Below are positions 53,600 to 64,000 of a stretch of DNA of 64,000 bases, piece by piece; positions within the stretch are counted from its first letter, which is position 1; the number at the start of each line of letters is the position of its first letter. The DNA comes from Vibrio sinus (lineage in GTDB: Bacteria > Pseudomonadota > Gammaproteobacteria > Enterobacterales > Vibrionaceae), in the NCBI RefSeq assembly GCF_023634645.1, contig NZ_JAMKMR010000006.1:62001-126000 (forward strand). Reading direction: 5' to 3'. A program made the translations under genes and the position numbers. The notes beneath the pieces were generated by a model. It saw nothing but the letters and a program-made list of their open reading frames with translations. It ran no database searches and was not told where the DNA came from.

Positions 53600-56500
53600 T
53601 TATTTAGCCAAACTTTCCTTTACTTTCGCGTGTAGCTCTTGAACTGAGGTTACCGTATTGCGGTCATCTGCGGTGTGAGACATACAAGTGGCAAAAGCGG
53701 CGTTAAGTGTTGTAGTGTAATTGACTTTTTCAGCCAAAGCGCCACGACGCAATACTTTTGAGTCTTCAATCGCTTGACGACCTTCTGCGGTGTTAACGAT
53801 GTAGGTGTACTCATTGTTCTTAATGCGATCAAAGATATGAGGACGACCTTGATGCACTTTGTTGACCAGACGAGGGTTAATACCAGCTTCACCAAGAATC
53901 ACCGCCGTACCATGTGTGGCGTCCAATTGATAACCAAGCTCGATAAGTTTAGAAGCTAGATCTACTACACGTTCTTTGTCACCTTCACGAACTGAAAGAA
54001 GCGCTCTACCACCTTCTGGGTACTCTTTGCCACAACCAAGTTCTGCTTTAGCAAACGCTTCGGCAAACGTTCCGCCCACGCCCATTACTTCACCTGTTGA
54101 GCGCATTTCTGGCCCCAAAAGAGGATCAACACCTGGGAACTTGTTAAATGGCAACACAACTTCTTTTACTGAGTAGTAAGGAGGGATAATCTCTTTAGTA
54201 AATCCTTGAGATTCGAGAGACTGACCAGCCATAACGCGAGCGGCAATTTTTGCCAGCGGCGCACCAGTAGCTTTCGATACAAAAGGGACAGTACGAGCGG
54301 CACGAGGGTTCACTTCAATAAGGTATACTTCGTTATCTTTTACCGCAAATTGGGTATTCATTAAACCTCGAACTCCCAGCTCAAAGGCCAGCTTTTCTAC
54401 TTGTTCACGCATCACATCTTGAATGTCTTGGCTTAGCGTATAAGCTGGAAGCGAACAAGCTGAATCTCCCGAGTGTACTCCTGCTTGTTCTACATGTTCC
54501 ATTATGCCACCGATAACCACACGCTCACCATCACAAATCGCATCAATGTCCACTTCCACCGCATCATCTAAGAATCGGTCAAGCAGCACTGGAGATTCAT
54601 TGGATACACTAACCGCTTCGTTGAAGTAACGACGTAGGTCTTGCTCATCGTAGACAATTTCCATGGCGCGCCCGCCTAACACGTAAGAAGGGCGGACAAC
54701 CAGTGGGAAGCCAATATCACGCGACCTTTCTACCGCTTGCTCCACCGTCATGACGGTTGCATTTTCTGGCTGTTTCAAACCTAGGCGTTCAACGGCAGCT
54801 TGGAAGCGTTCACGATCTTCAGCGCGGTCAATTGCGTCCGGACTGGTTCCTATGATTGGCACACCTGCTGATTCTAGTGCACGTGCAAGTTTTAATGGCG
54901 TTTGTCCACCGTATTGAACGATGACCCCTTTTGGTTTTTCAACACGAACAATAGATAATACATCTTCAAGCGTCACCGGCTCAAAATAAAGACGGTCTGA
55001 GGTATCATAATCGGTCGAAACCGTCTCTGGGTTACAGTTAACCATAATGGTTTCATAGCCATCTTCACGCAATGCAAGCGATGCATGAACACAACAATAG
55101 TCAAACTCAATACCTTGACCAATACGGTTTGGACCACCGCCAAGAACCATGATCTTATCTTTATCTGATGGATTTGACTCACACTCTTCATCATAAGATG
55201 AATACATGTACGCCGTATCAGATGAAAACTCCGCAGCGCAAGTATCGACACGCTTGTAGACCGGGTGAATATTATATTGGTCACGCAGACGACGAATTTC
55301 GTTTTCAGACACACCAAGCAAAGTTGACAAACGAGCATCTGAGAAACCTTTGCGCTTCATGCGACGTAATACGTCTTCAGATAACCCAGCAAAACCACCC
55401 GCTTTCACTTGCTCCTCAAGCTTAACGATCTCTTCAATCTGAACGAGGAACCAGCGGTCAATTTGAGTAAGGTTAAATACGCCATCTACGGATAAGCCCG
55501 CTCGGAAGGCATCGGCAATGTACCAAATACGCTCTGCACCAGCTTCTTTGAGTTCATGGCGGATTTTAGATAATGCGTCCGGTGCGTCGATGTCGACCAT
55601 TTCGTCAAAACCGTTCGCGCCAACTTCTAGCCCACGCAATGCTTTTTGCAGTGACTCTTGCTGATTACGGCCGATGGCCATAACCTCACCCACCGACTTC
55701 ATCTGCGTGGTCAATCGGTCATTGGCACCTGCAAATTTCTCAAAGTTAAAACGCGGGATCTTAGTGACGACATAATCGATAGTTGGCTCGAACGAAGCTG
55801 GCGTCGCGCCACCTGTGATGTCGTTCATCAACTCATCAAGCGTGAAACCAATGGCGAGTTTGGCTGCAACTTTTGCAATCGGGAAGCCGGTAGCTTTAGA
55901 TGCGAGGGCCGAAGAGCGGGAAACACGCGGGTTCATCTCGATGATCACCATGCGACCATCTTTTGGATTGATACCAAACTGAACGTTGGAGCCACCAGTT
56001 TCAACGCCAATCTCACGTAACACTGCTAGCGATGCATTACGCATGAGCTGGTATTCTTTGTCCGTTAGAGTCTGAGCTGGAGCAACGGTGATTGAGTCAC
56101 CAGTGTGGATACCCATTGGGTCAAAGTTTTCAATAGCACAAACGATGATGCAGTTGTCCGCTTTATCACGAACCACTTCCATTTCGTATTCTTTCCAACC
56201 AATCAATGACTCATCGATTAACAGCTCATTGGTTGGTGACAAATCCAAACCGCGGCGACAGATTTCTTCGAATTCTTCTTTGTTATAGGCAATACCGCCA
56301 CCAGAGCCACCCATGGTGAAAGATGGGCGAATAATGCATGGGAAGCCAACCATGTCGAGTACTTTATAGGCTTCTTCCATGTTTTTCGCTGTATCTGCGC
56401 GCGGACATTCTAAGCCTATTGACTTCATCGCCGCATCAAAGCGCGAGCGATCTTCCGCTTTGTCAATCGCATCGGCTGTCGCGCCGATCATTTCTACGCC

Positions 56501-56833
56501 AAACTCAGCTAAAACACCTTGACGTTCTAACTCGAGCGCGCAGTTAAGCGCGGTTTGTCCACCCATTGTCGGTAACACCGCATCTGGACGCTCTTTTTCA
56601 ATAATTTTGCGTACCACTTCCCAGTGAATAGGCTCTATATAAGTCGCATCGGCCATTTCTGGATCGGTCATGATGGTCGCTGGGTTCGAGTTAACCAGAA
56701 TAACTCGATAACCTTCTTCGCGCAGTGCTTTACATGCTTGAGCGCCAGAGTAGTCGAATTCACAAGCCTGACCAATCACGATTGGGCCAGCACCTAGAAT
56801 GAGAACACTTTTAATATCAGTACGTTTTGGCAT
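53600..56833 (-). CDS. carB: Carbamoyl-phosphate synthase, large subunit
   Basis: A 1077-residue enzyme with two homologous ATP-grasp halves (carboxyphosphate part about 1-400, carbamoyl phosphate part about 550-930), an oligomerisation region between, and a C-terminal allosteric MGS-like domain. Motifs include [17 protein letters not shown] at the start and [17 protein letters not shown] at the second half. It makes carbamoyl phosphate for pyrimidines and arginine. It starts 17 bases after carA. Full length compared with E. coli (1073). Confidence 0.98.
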   Translation of the reverse strand: MPKRTDIKSVLILGAGPIVIGQACEFDYSGAQACKALREEGYRVILVNSNPATIMTDPEMADATYIEPIHWEVVRKIIEKERPDAVLPTMGGQTALNCALELERQGVLAEFGVEMIGATADAIDKAEDRSRFDAAMKSIGLECPRADTAKNMEEAYKVLDMVGFPCIIRPSFTMGGSGGGIAYNKEEFEEICRRGLDLSPTNELLIDESLIGWKEYEMEVVRDKADNCIIVCAIENFDPMGIHTGDSITVAPAQTLTDKEYQLMRNASLAVLREIGVETGGSNVQFGINPKDGRMVIIEMNPRVSRSSALASKATGFPIAKVAAKLAIGFTLDELMNDITGGATPASFEPTIDYVVTKIPRFNFEKFAGANDRLTTQMKSVGEVMAIGRNQQESLQKALRGLEVGANGFDEMVDIDAPDALSKIRHELKEAGAERIWYIADAFRAGLSVDGVFNLTQIDRWFLVQIEEIVKLEEQVKAGGFAGLSEDVLRRMKRKGFSDARLSTLLGVSENEIRRLRDQYNIHPVYKRVDTCAAEFSSDTAYMYSSYDEECESNPSDKDKIMVLGGGPNRIGQGIEFDYCCVHASLALREDGYETIMVNCNPETVSTDYDTSDRLYFEPVTLEDVLSIVRVEKPKGVIVQYGGQTPLKLARALESAGVPIIGTSPDAIDRAEDRERFQAAVERLGLKQPENATVMTVEQAVERSRDIGFPLVVRPSYVLGGRAMEIVYDEQDLRRYFNEAVSVSNESPVLLDRFLDDAVEVDIDAICDGERVVIGGIMEHVEQAGVHSGDSACSLPAYTLSQDIQDVMREQVEKLAFELGVRGLMNTQFAVKDNEVYLIEVNPRAARTVPFVSKATGAPLAKIAARVMAGQSLESQGFTKEIIPPYYSVKEVVLPFNKFPGVDPLLGPEMRSTGEVMGVGGTFAEAFAKAELGCGKEYPEGGRALLSVREGDKERVVDLASKLIELGYQLDATHGTAVILGEAGINPRLVNKVHQGRPHIFDRIKNNEYTYIVNTAEGRQAIEDSKVLRRGALAEKVNYTTTLNAAFATCMSHTADDRNTVTSVQELHAKVKESLAK

Positions 56834-56850
56834 TTTTTACTACTCCAACA

Positions 56851-57990
56851 TTAAGCGCTGTGTTGTTTAATAAGATCAATAAAGTGGTCAAAAAGCGGGG
56901 CCGCATCATGAGGGCCAGGGCTTGCTTCTGGGTGACCTTGGAAACTAAATGCTGGCTTGTCTGTACGGTGAATCCCCTGCAGTGAACCATCAAATAGTGA
57001 AACGTGAGTCGCTCGCAAATTCTCAGGTAGCATCTTCTCGTCAGCAGCAAAACCATGGTTTTGTGAAGTAATCATCACGACATTTCTATCAAGATCCTTC
57101 ACAGGGTGGTTCGCACCATGGTGGCCAAACTTCATTTTTACCGTTTGCGCGCCTGACGCGAGTGCAAGAATCTGATGCCCTAAACAAATACCGAAAATAG
57201 GTAAGTTTTTTTCTAAGAAGGTTTTTGTCGCCGCGATGGCATACTCACATGGCTCTGGGTCTCCAGGGCCGTTTGAAAGGAAGACACCATCTGGATTCAA
57301 TGCCAATACTTCTTCCGCTGACGTTTCTGCTGGTACAACCGTTAAACGACAACCGCGATCCACCAGCATACGAAGGATGTTACGTTTTGCTCCAAAGTCG
57401 TAAGCCACAACATGGTATGGAAGTTCAGCATCGTCCTTAGCCTGCGGCAAACCGTTTTCCAACGTCCACGATCCCTGCTTCCACTGATAAGATTCTTTGG
57501 TTGTCACCACTTTCGCAAGATCCATTCCCTTTAATCCAGGAAACTCCTTTGCTTTGGCTAGGGCTAACACTTCATCTAGGTTATTACCTGCCATCACACA
57601 ACCATTTTGCGCCCCTTTTTCTCGCAGGATTCGAGTAAGTTTTCGAGTATCAATGTCAGCGATACCGACAATGTTTTGCGATTTAAGGTATTCAGAAAGG
57701 GATTGTTCGTTGCGGAAGTTGGAAGCGATTAGAGGGAGGTCACGAATGATAAGGCCTTGGGCATGAATGGAAGAGGATTCTTCGTCTTCGGAATTGGTTC
57801 CGGTATTGCCTATGTGGGGATAAGTGAGAGTAACAATTTGTTGAGAATAGGAAGGATCAGTGAGGATTTCTTGGTACCCCGTCATCGAGGTATTAAAAAC
57901 AACTTCTCCAACTGATGAACCATCTGCTCCAATGGATACACCGCGGAATACAGTCCCATCTTCGAGGACTAACAGTGCTGGTTTACTCAA
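56851..57990 (-). CDS. carA: Carbamoyl-phosphate synthase, small (glutaminase) subunit
   Basis: A 379-residue protein with an N-terminal CarA domain and a C-terminal class I glutamine amidotransferase: nucleophile in FGICLGHQ, and the His-Glu pair in [11 protein letters not shown]. It releases ammonia from glutamine and channels it to CarB. It is the first gene of carAB, with a clear promoter about 90-130 bases upstream. Confidence 0.98.
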   Translation of the reverse strand: MSKPALLVLEDGTVFRGVSIGADGSSVGEVVFNTSMTGYQEILTDPSYSQQIVTLTYPHIGNTGTNSEDEESSSIHAQGLIIRDLPLIASNFRNEQSLSEYLKSQNIVGIADIDTRKLTRILREKGAQNGCVMAGNNLDEVLALAKAKEFPGLKGMDLAKVVTTKESYQWKQGSWTLENGLPQAKDDAELPYHVVAYDFGAKRNILRMLVDRGCRLTVVPAETSAEEVLALNPDGVFLSNGPGDPEPCEYAIAATKTFLEKNLPIFGICLGHQILALASGAQTVKMKFGHHGANHPVKDLDRNVVMITSQNHGFAADEKMLPENLRATHVSLFDGSLQGIHRTDKPAFSFQGHPEASPGPHDAAPLFDHFIDLIKQHSA

Positions 57991-58089
57991 GATAACCTCC
58001 AGAATAAAAATGCAAAAGTAACCGTGTCGCTCTGCCTAAATTTTACGTCTCTAAATCTAATCTCAGAGCACTCCAGACAAATTGGCGGT

Positions 58090-58118
58090 ATTCTAATGAT
58101 GCTCAATATGCCTGTCAA
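58090..58118 (-). promoter_or_regulatory. carAB promoter
   Basis: On the minus strand TTGACA (58118-58113) is followed after exactly 17 bp by TAGAAT (58095-58090), a near-consensus sigma-70 promoter. The transcript would begin near 58083, giving a leader of about 90 bases. No clear ArgR box was recognised. Confidence 0.7.
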
Positions 58119-58401
58119 CAAACAAATAAGAAAAAATACCCATGTAAGTACAGTTTGCTATCCAATTCGATGAAAAAGCAAGTTAAGTAACAATTTTTGT
58201 ACAAATAAAACTGACAATCAGCCTATTTTATGAAAACCAAGAAAAATAAAGAGAATTTCCACTCCTTCACATTAGGTAATCGATAACCCAACAAAGATAA
58301 TATGGGATTTTGTAAAGCTAGAACTGGTTTCCCCTTAAAATCATAAAAAAAACAACAAATAAACATAAGCGACTGAAAATAGCCACAATTTAAAATAATA
58401 T
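58119..58401. other. Remainder of the carA-dapB intergenic region
   Basis: The stretch upstream of the carAB promoter is strongly AT rich, with several A/T tracts (for example near 58130, 58190-58250 and 58340-58400). No gene, ArgR-type or PurR-type consensus was recognised. The dapB terminator lies at its left-strand end. Confidence 0.4.
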
Positions 58402-58427
58402 AAAAAAATGCGCCACTATTTGGCGCA
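58402..58427 (-). terminator. Intrinsic terminator of dapB
   Basis: TGCGCCA / TGGCGCA stem with a 5-base loop; on the minus strand it is followed by seven T. It is 14 bases after the dapB stop. Confidence 0.88.
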
Positions 58428-58440
58428 CATTCTTTAAGGT

Positions 58441-59268
<828 letters not shown>

Positions 59269-59323
59269 TCAATTAATTTCGACTTCAATATCGGTTTAAA
59301 CTAACAATATTTGGCTAGGTTTT

Positions 59324-59725
59324 CTAGCTTGAGTATTCTTCAATCACTCGATTTAACACTGGGATGTTGGCTTCAGGAAAATCGTACTCCATGAGTTTTT
59401 CCAATTGAACCCACTTTCCTTGCTGGCCTTCTTTACCATATGGCTGTTCTGCAAAGTTGCTGACCGTATAAAAGTCAAACTGAAGACTCTTCTCAGGATA
59501 ATCATGAGTTAAATACTCAAAGTGCTCACATTGCGTCACGACAATGCCGATTTCCTCATTGAGCTCACGACTCAATGCTTGTTCTGGAGTTTCGCCTTGC
59601 TCAACTTTTCCACCAGGGAACTCCCAAAAACCACCTTTATGCTTCTTGTCAGGACGCTTGGTAATAAATACTTCTGATTTGTCACGATTAAAAATGATGG
59701 CAGCGACAATATGTACTCTTTTCAT
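59324..59725 (-). CDS. mutT: 8-oxo-dGTP diphosphatase MutT
   Basis: A 133-residue Nudix hydrolase. The Nudix box GGKVEQGETPEQALSRELNEEIG is complete (residues about 38-60; GxxxxxE, REL-EE-G). It hydrolyses 8-oxo-dGTP to prevent A:T to C:G mutation. It stands downstream of secA as in E. coli and many gammaproteobacteria, but a strong terminator separates the two genes. Confidence 0.95.
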   Translation of the reverse strand: MKRVHIVAAIIFNRDKSEVFITKRPDKKHKGGFWEFPGGKVEQGETPEQALSRELNEEIGIVVTQCEHFEYLTHDYPEKSLQFDFYTVSNFAEQPYGKEGQQGKWVQLEKLMEYDFPEANIPVLNRVIEEYSS

Positions 59726-59802
59726 AACAGTGAAATCTCACGGGTGTAATGATTAACATTCTATTTAAATACGCTCATACGTAGACGCACTTAAATCAAA
59801 GC

Positions 59803-59829
59803 CAAAAAAAGAGCCGCCGTAGCGACTCT
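59803..59829 (-). terminator. Intrinsic terminator of secA
   Basis: On the minus strand an 8-bp stem AGAGTCGC / GCGGCTCT (one G-U pair) with loop TACG is followed by seven T, 18 bases after the secA stop. Confidence 0.85.
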
Positions 59830-59847
59830 TTTTCCAACAGTTTTATC

Positions 59848-62577
59848 CTAGGCTATTTTGCCATGGCATTGCTTGTATTTTTTGCCACTTCCACAAGGAC
59901 AAGGTTCATTTCGCCCTACTTTACGTTCGTCTCGAACCATAGGTTGCTGGGCAACAGGAGCTGGTTCTTCACCATCATCAAATTGGCTATGAGCGGCACT
60001 GTGTTGGGCCTGCGCCAATCGCGCTGCGGCTTCAGCTTGAGCAAGACGCTGGGCTTCCATTCTTTCCACTTCTTCTTGCTGTTGAACCTGAACTTTGGAC
60101 AAGATGCTAATAACATCAAACTTTAACGCATCCAATAAGCCTTCAAACAATTCAAATGATTCTCGCTTATACTCTTGCTTAGGATCTTTTTGCGCGTATC
60201 CGCGCAAGTGAATGCCTTGACGTAGGTGGTCCATCGCTGCCAAATGCTCTTTCCACAAGGTATCTAGCGTTTGTAGCATGACGGACTTTTCAAAGTTTCT
60301 TAATACTTCAGCACCAACAGCTTCTTCTTTTTCACGGTAAATAACCACTGACTGCTCGACAATTTTCTCACGCAGTGCTTCTTCATAAAGCTTGTCATCC
60401 TCTTCCAGCCATTGTTTGATCGGAAGCACTAAGTCGAAGTCATTTTTCAGGCGCTCTTCTAAGCCAGAGATATCCCACATATCTTCAAGAGATTGAGGCG
60501 GGATAAACTCGTCAATGATGCTGTTGAGAACGTCTTCGCGGTTTTGATTCATCATATCGCTGATGTCATCAGAACCCATCAATTCATCACGAAGCTCGTA
60601 AACTGCTCGACGTTGGTCATTGGCAACATCATCGTATTCAAGCAGCTGCTTACGAATATCAAAGTTACGCCCTTCGACTTTACGCTGTGCTTTTTCAATC
60701 GAGCGAGATAACATCTTACTTTCAATTGCTTCACCTTCTTCCATGCCACTTTGAATAAGGCTGGCCATGCGATCAGAGGTGAAGATACGTAGTAGGCTAT
60801 CTTCCATGGATAGGTAGAAACGAGAAGAACCTGCATCACCTTGACGACCTGCACGACCACGTAGCTGGTTATCAATACGGCGAGATTCATGACGCTCTGT
60901 ACCAATAATATGCAAGCCACCGGCTTCAAGCACTTTATCGTGAACGTCTTTCCACTCCGCTTTAATGGATTGGATTTGCTCATCAGTTGGATTGTCTAGT
61001 TGTTCAACTTTCGTTTGCCAACTACCGCCTAACATAATATCGGTACCACGACCTGCCATGTTCGTCGCGATAGTGACGGCTCCAGGAGCACCGGCTTCAG
61101 CAACAATTTCGGCTTCTTTTTCATGGAACTTAGCGTTCAATACATTGTGCTTAATCTTAGCTTTTTTCAATGCATTAGAAAGCAGTTCGGATTTCTCAAT
61201 CGATACGGTACCAACTAGGGAAGGCTGTCCTTTTTCGACTCGTCCTTTGATATCGTCAATAATGGCGTTGAACTTCTCAGCTTCCGTCCGGTAAACCACA
61301 TCAGGCATATCATTACGAACCATTGGGCGGTTAGTTGGAATAACCACGGTCTCCAAGTCATAAATAGATTTAAACTCAAAGGCTTCCGTATCTGCCGTAC
61401 CTGTCATGCCTGATAGTTTTTCGTACAAGCGGAAATAGTTCTGGAAGGTAATGGAAGCAAGGGTCTGGTTCTCATTTTGGATCTTGACGCCTTCTTTTGC
61501 TTCTACCGCTTGGTGCAAGCCCTCAGACCAACGGCGACCAGGCATGGTACGCCCAGTATGCTCATCAACAATGACGATCTCACCTTTGTCATCGACAATA
61601 TAGTCAACGTTAATTTCAAAAAGAACGTGAGCACGTAGACCTGCATTGACATGATGCAGTAAGCTGATGTTTGCCGGAGAGTATAGGGTGTCACCTTCTT
61701 CCATCAAACCGTTTTTAATCAACAGCTCTTCGACATACTCTTGACCCGTTTCCGTTAGATGCACTTGCTTTTGCTTCTCATCAACGGTGTAGTGACCATC
61801 ACCACGGTAATCTTCAGAATCTTCTTTGTCTTGCTTTTTAAGGTATGGAATCAGAGTATTGATGCGAGTGTAGAGTTCTGAGCTATCTTCAGCAGGGCCA
61901 GAAATGATAAGCGGAGTTCTCGCTTCATCGATTAAAATTGAGTCAACTTCATCCACAACAGCAAAGAAACGCTCACGTTGAACACGGTCTTCGTTTCTAA
62001 AGGCCATGTTGTCACGAAGATAGTCAAAACCAAATTCGTTGTTCGTGCCGTAAAGAATGTCTGTTTTGTAGGCTTCTTTTTTTTCTTCTGGAATCATGTT
62101 CGGCACGTTAACGCCAACCGTCATCCCCAAGAATTCAAATAGAGGACGGTTAGTTTCCGCATCACGTGCCGCAAGATAATCGTTCACAGTGACAACATGG
62201 ACGCCTTTAGCTGGCAAGGCATTCAGATAGGCTGGCAATGTCGCCGTTAAAGTTTTACCTTCACCTGTACGCATCTCCGCGATTTGCCCAGCATTGAGGA
62301 CCATACCACCAATAAGCTGTACATCGAAATGACGCATACCAAATACACGTTTCGACGCTTCACGTACCGTTGCAAATGCTTCAGGAAGCAGTTGATCAAG
62401 CGTCTCTCCCCTTTCTAAACGCTGACGAAACTCGACGGTCTTAGCTTTCAGTTCTTCGTCACTAAGAGCCTCAAATGAAGGTTCATAATTATTAATTTCT
62501 TTAACAATTTTTTTGAGGCGACGTAAAGTTCTTTCGTTACGACTGCCCAATAACATTGTCAGTAGCTTAGTTATCAT
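59848..62577 (-). CDS. secA: Protein translocase ATPase SecA
   Basis: A 909-residue motor ATPase that pushes preproteins through SecYEG. Walker A is MRTGEGKTL (about 103-111), the DEAD-like [12 protein letters not shown] follows, and the C-terminal zinc-binding tail [14 protein letters not shown] binds SecB. A Gln/Ala-rich linker precedes the tail. Full length. In contrast to E. coli, no secM-like gene is directly upstream; instead the divergent dciA is there. Confidence 0.98.
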   Translation of the reverse strand: MITKLLTMLLGSRNERTLRRLKKIVKEINNYEPSFEALSDEELKAKTVEFRQRLERGETLDQLLPEAFATVREASKRVFGMRHFDVQLIGGMVLNAGQIAEMRTGEGKTLTATLPAYLNALPAKGVHVVTVNDYLAARDAETNRPLFEFLGMTVGVNVPNMIPEEKKEAYKTDILYGTNNEFGFDYLRDNMAFRNEDRVQRERFFAVVDEVDSILIDEARTPLIISGPAEDSSELYTRINTLIPYLKKQDKEDSEDYRGDGHYTVDEKQKQVHLTETGQEYVEELLIKNGLMEEGDTLYSPANISLLHHVNAGLRAHVLFEINVDYIVDDKGEIVIVDEHTGRTMPGRRWSEGLHQAVEAKEGVKIQNENQTLASITFQNYFRLYEKLSGMTGTADTEAFEFKSIYDLETVVIPTNRPMVRNDMPDVVYRTEAEKFNAIIDDIKGRVEKGQPSLVGTVSIEKSELLSNALKKAKIKHNVLNAKFHEKEAEIVAEAGAPGAVTIATNMAGRGTDIMLGGSWQTKVEQLDNPTDEQIQSIKAEWKDVHDKVLEAGGLHIIGTERHESRRIDNQLRGRAGRQGDAGSSRFYLSMEDSLLRIFTSDRMASLIQSGMEEGEAIESKMLSRSIEKAQRKVEGRNFDIRKQLLEYDDVANDQRRAVYELRDELMGSDDISDMMNQNREDVLNSIIDEFIPPQSLEDMWDISGLEERLKNDFDLVLPIKQWLEEDDKLYEEALREKIVEQSVVIYREKEEAVGAEVLRNFEKSVMLQTLDTLWKEHLAAMDHLRQGIHLRGYAQKDPKQEYKRESFELFEGLLDALKFDVISILSKVQVQQQEEVERMEAQRLAQAEAAARLAQAQHSAAHSQFDDGEEPAPVAQQPMVRDERKVGRNEPCPCGSGKKYKQCHGKIA

Positions 62578-62908
62578 TTGCTGTGAATCTCTCTTTTCTT
62601 CGACATTTCTTTGTCTACTGTCCTGCTTTTCAGTCTCTACCTATTTTTAACTAAGGATACTGAGATACATCATGTACCTCGTACATTGAGGTGATGAGGT
62701 TGAATTTCAAGCCGAATACATAAATTAAAAGACCCTAGTGTAAGTAATTTTGCCCTGAACAACCAATAGCAAACTGATATGTTTGCGATACTTTTTACTT
62801 TTCTCTCAACTTAAAGTGCAAATATGCCTAAATTAAACTAGATACAGCCTTAGTTTTTCTGCCACTCAAGGTGTAAACTAATTAAGAACTTTCAATTTAG
62901 AGGTATTA
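62578..62908. promoter_or_regulatory. secA-dciA divergent intergenic region
   Basis: 331 bases with no plausible gene, including none with a SecM-like arrest end. It must carry the promoters of secA (leftwards) and dciA (rightwards). AT rich; a run TTTACTTTTCTCTC lies near 62795. No clear promoter pair is claimed. Confidence 0.4.
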
Positions 62909-63373
62909 ATGCGCGATCATCGACCCACTTCGACAAATGAGATCATTGCTCAATCGAAGTACTCTGATATTCAGCGTCATTCCGCAGAGATCATCAAGAT
63001 CAATTCGGAGCTAAAAAAGATCTTATCGCCATCAGTGGCAGATCATTGCCGCGCTGCTAATGTCAGAGGCAGCTTACTCATATTGGAAGCGGCAAGTGGT
63101 GCGTTGAAGTTAAAAATTGAATATGAAAGGTTGTCGATACTGAACCAGCTTAGAAGATCTGGGTTTGCAAAATTGGTGACCATTGAAGTCAAAATAAACC
63201 CTGATCTCTATCGGCAGCTTACTAACAATAACGAGGAGAGTGCTAACGTGTCCTCACACCGATCTGTTTCGGATGCCACAGCACAAACACTACTAACGGT
63301 TGCCAAAAACGCACCAAAAAAAGTACAGCTTAGATTAGAGCGAATTGCACAGCTAGCCAAGTCTCGCCAGTAG
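62909..63373 (+). CDS. dciA: DnaB-helicase loader DciA (DUF721)
   Basis: A 154-residue protein. The N-terminal 100 residues have the DUF721 layout (helix, then beta-rich KH-like fold: RGSLLILEAASGALKLKI, NQLRRSGFAKLVTIEVKI), and the C-terminal part is basic and probably flexible. DciA is the ancestral replicative-helicase loader in bacteria that lack DnaC; the V. cholerae protein has been studied. Its place between lpxC and secA matches that species. AGAGG precedes the ATG. A bidirectional terminator follows. Confidence 0.9.
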   Translation: MRDHRPTSTNEIIAQSKYSDIQRHSAEIIKINSELKKILSPSVADHCRAANVRGSLLILEAASGALKLKIEYERLSILNQLRRSGFAKLVTIEVKINPDLYRQLTNNNEESANVSSHRSVSDATAQTLLTVAKNAPKKVQLRLERIAQLAKSRQ

Positions 63374-63428
63374 CAGCTCATACGACGGCATACGGCGAAG
63401 AGTCCTAAAAGCTCCTCCTAAAAAGTAA

Positions 63429-63457
63429 AAAAGCCAGACAACAAGTGTCTGGCTTTT
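63429..63457. terminator. Bidirectional terminator between dciA and lpxC
   Basis: AAAAGCCAGACA / TGTCTGGCTTTT, a 12-bp perfect stem with loop ACAAG, with A/T runs on both sides. Confidence 0.92.
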
Positions 63458-63476
63458 ATGATCTTTCTATTTCGAT

Positions 63477-64000
63477 TTAGGCAAGAACCATATTAGGCTC
63501 AGCAAAAGCAACAGGAGAACCAGCTTCTTCTTCAAATGTCGCCCATTCCCAGGCTTCTTGGTCTGCTAGGACGGCTCTCAACAGGTTGTTGTTCAGCCCA
63601 TGGCCTGATTTAAACGCTTTGAATTCACCAACAATAGCATGACCACACATATACAAGTCACCAATTGCATCAAGCACTTTGTGTGTGACAAACTCGTTAT
63701 CGAATCTCAAACCTTCTTCATTCAAGATTCGGTACTCATCAAGAACAATGGCACAATCAAAGCTACCACCTAAGCAAAGGCGCTGAGACTGCAAATACTC
63801 GATATCTTGCATAAAGCCGAACGTACGAGCTCGAGAAATCTCTTTGATAAACCCTTGTGAGGAAAAATCAAATAACAAGTGTTGTTGGTCAGCATCAATA
63901 GCAGGGTGATTGAACTCGATTTCAAAGTCCATGCGGAAGCCATTGTATGGACGCAACTCAGCCCATTTATCACCATCTTCAAAGCGAACAGGTTTAGTGA
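63477..64000 (-). CDS. lpxC: UDP-3-O-acyl-N-acetylglucosamine deacetylase, C-terminal part
   Basis: The frame runs off the right edge; about 173 C-terminal residues are present and the N-terminal part with the first zinc ligand is missing. Recognisable stretches are [44 protein letters not shown], the zinc ligands in [10 protein letters not shown] and the catalytic histidine in FKSGHGLNN. LpxC performs the committed step of lipid A synthesis. It is the last gene of the cell-division/peptidoglycan cluster in most gammaproteobacteria. Confidence 0.96.
   Translation of the reverse strand, partial: TKPVRFEDGDKWAELRPYNGFRMDFEIEFNHPAIDADQQHLLFDFSSQGFIKEISRARTFGFMQDIEYLQSQRLCLGGSFDCAIVLDEYRILNEEGLRFDNEFVTHKVLDAIGDLYMCGHAIVGEFKAFKSGHGLNNNLLRAVLADQEAWEWATFEEEAGSPVAFAEPNMVLA

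Noticed and set aside
54973..55338. Long alternative-frame reading frames within carB (and similar ones in fusA2, secA and carA)
   Set aside because: They lie wholly within strongly conserved genes in another frame and have no domain or ribosome binding site.

Overview
The window looks like a chromosomal segment of a Vibrio or close Vibrionaceae relative. This rests on recognised gene content and order (lpxC, dciA, secA, mutT; fusA2, radA, a double PilZ protein, serB; deoB, deoC, nupC; a DUF3545 gene) and on AT-leaning intergenic DNA with LacI-type and CRP-type sites. No rRNA, tRNA, CRISPR array, insertion sequence or prophage gene was seen. Both ends are cut: the left edge holds the C-terminal part of a 2-Cys peroxiredoxin and the right edge the C-terminal part of lpxC.

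Left part (1-8 kb): peroxiredoxin, dapD (lysine/peptidoglycan precursor), an adenine/adenosine deaminase, a gamma-glutamylcyclotransferase-like protein, and a complete Leloir operon galE-galT-galK-galM on the minus strand. In front of galE lies a perfect CRP site beside a LacI/GalR-type operator, with a second operator 110 bp away.

Accessory part (8-39 kb): a Tad (tight adherence, type IVc) pilus system split over three places. The core minus-strand operon (24.2 to 13.5 kb) reads flp, flp, tadV, an AAA+ ATPase, cpaB/rcpC, rcpA secretin, a small lipoprotein, tadZ, tadA, tadB, tadC, tadD. The two Flp pilin genes are only 53 and 54 codons long. An AraC-family regulator is divergent from them, with two CRP-like sites between. 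The core has no tadE/F/G. One TadG-TadE-TadE set lies at 8.2-10.6 kb and a second TadE-TadE set with an opposed TadG at 35.9-38.1 kb. Between the first set and the core are a type IV prepilin-like protein with a GlyGly-CTERM-like tail, a LysR regulator and a ChrA chromate transporter. Beyond the AraC gene come an acyl-CoA synthetase, a DUF1127 protein divergent from a LysR regulator, EF-G2, RadA, a 783-residue protein with two PilZ motif pairs, and a secreted phytochelatin-synthase-like protein.

Right part (38-64 kb): mostly conserved housekeeping genes: methyltransferase, serB, a YtjB-like membrane protein, deoB and deoC (without deoA and deoD between them), nupC, a TatD-family nuclease, yaaA, an alanine/glycine symporter, a DUF3545 gene, hemerythrin-like protein, ung, a flavodoxin-fold protein with a LysR regulator, a TauE/SafE transporter, carAB, dapB, mutT, secA, dciA and lpxC.

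The most unusual content is the dispersed and duplicated Tad minor-component genes, the AAA+ ATPase and lipoprotein inside the core Tad operon, and the prepilin that also carries a GlyGly-CTERM-like tail. All functions are inferred from sequence recognition without database searches.
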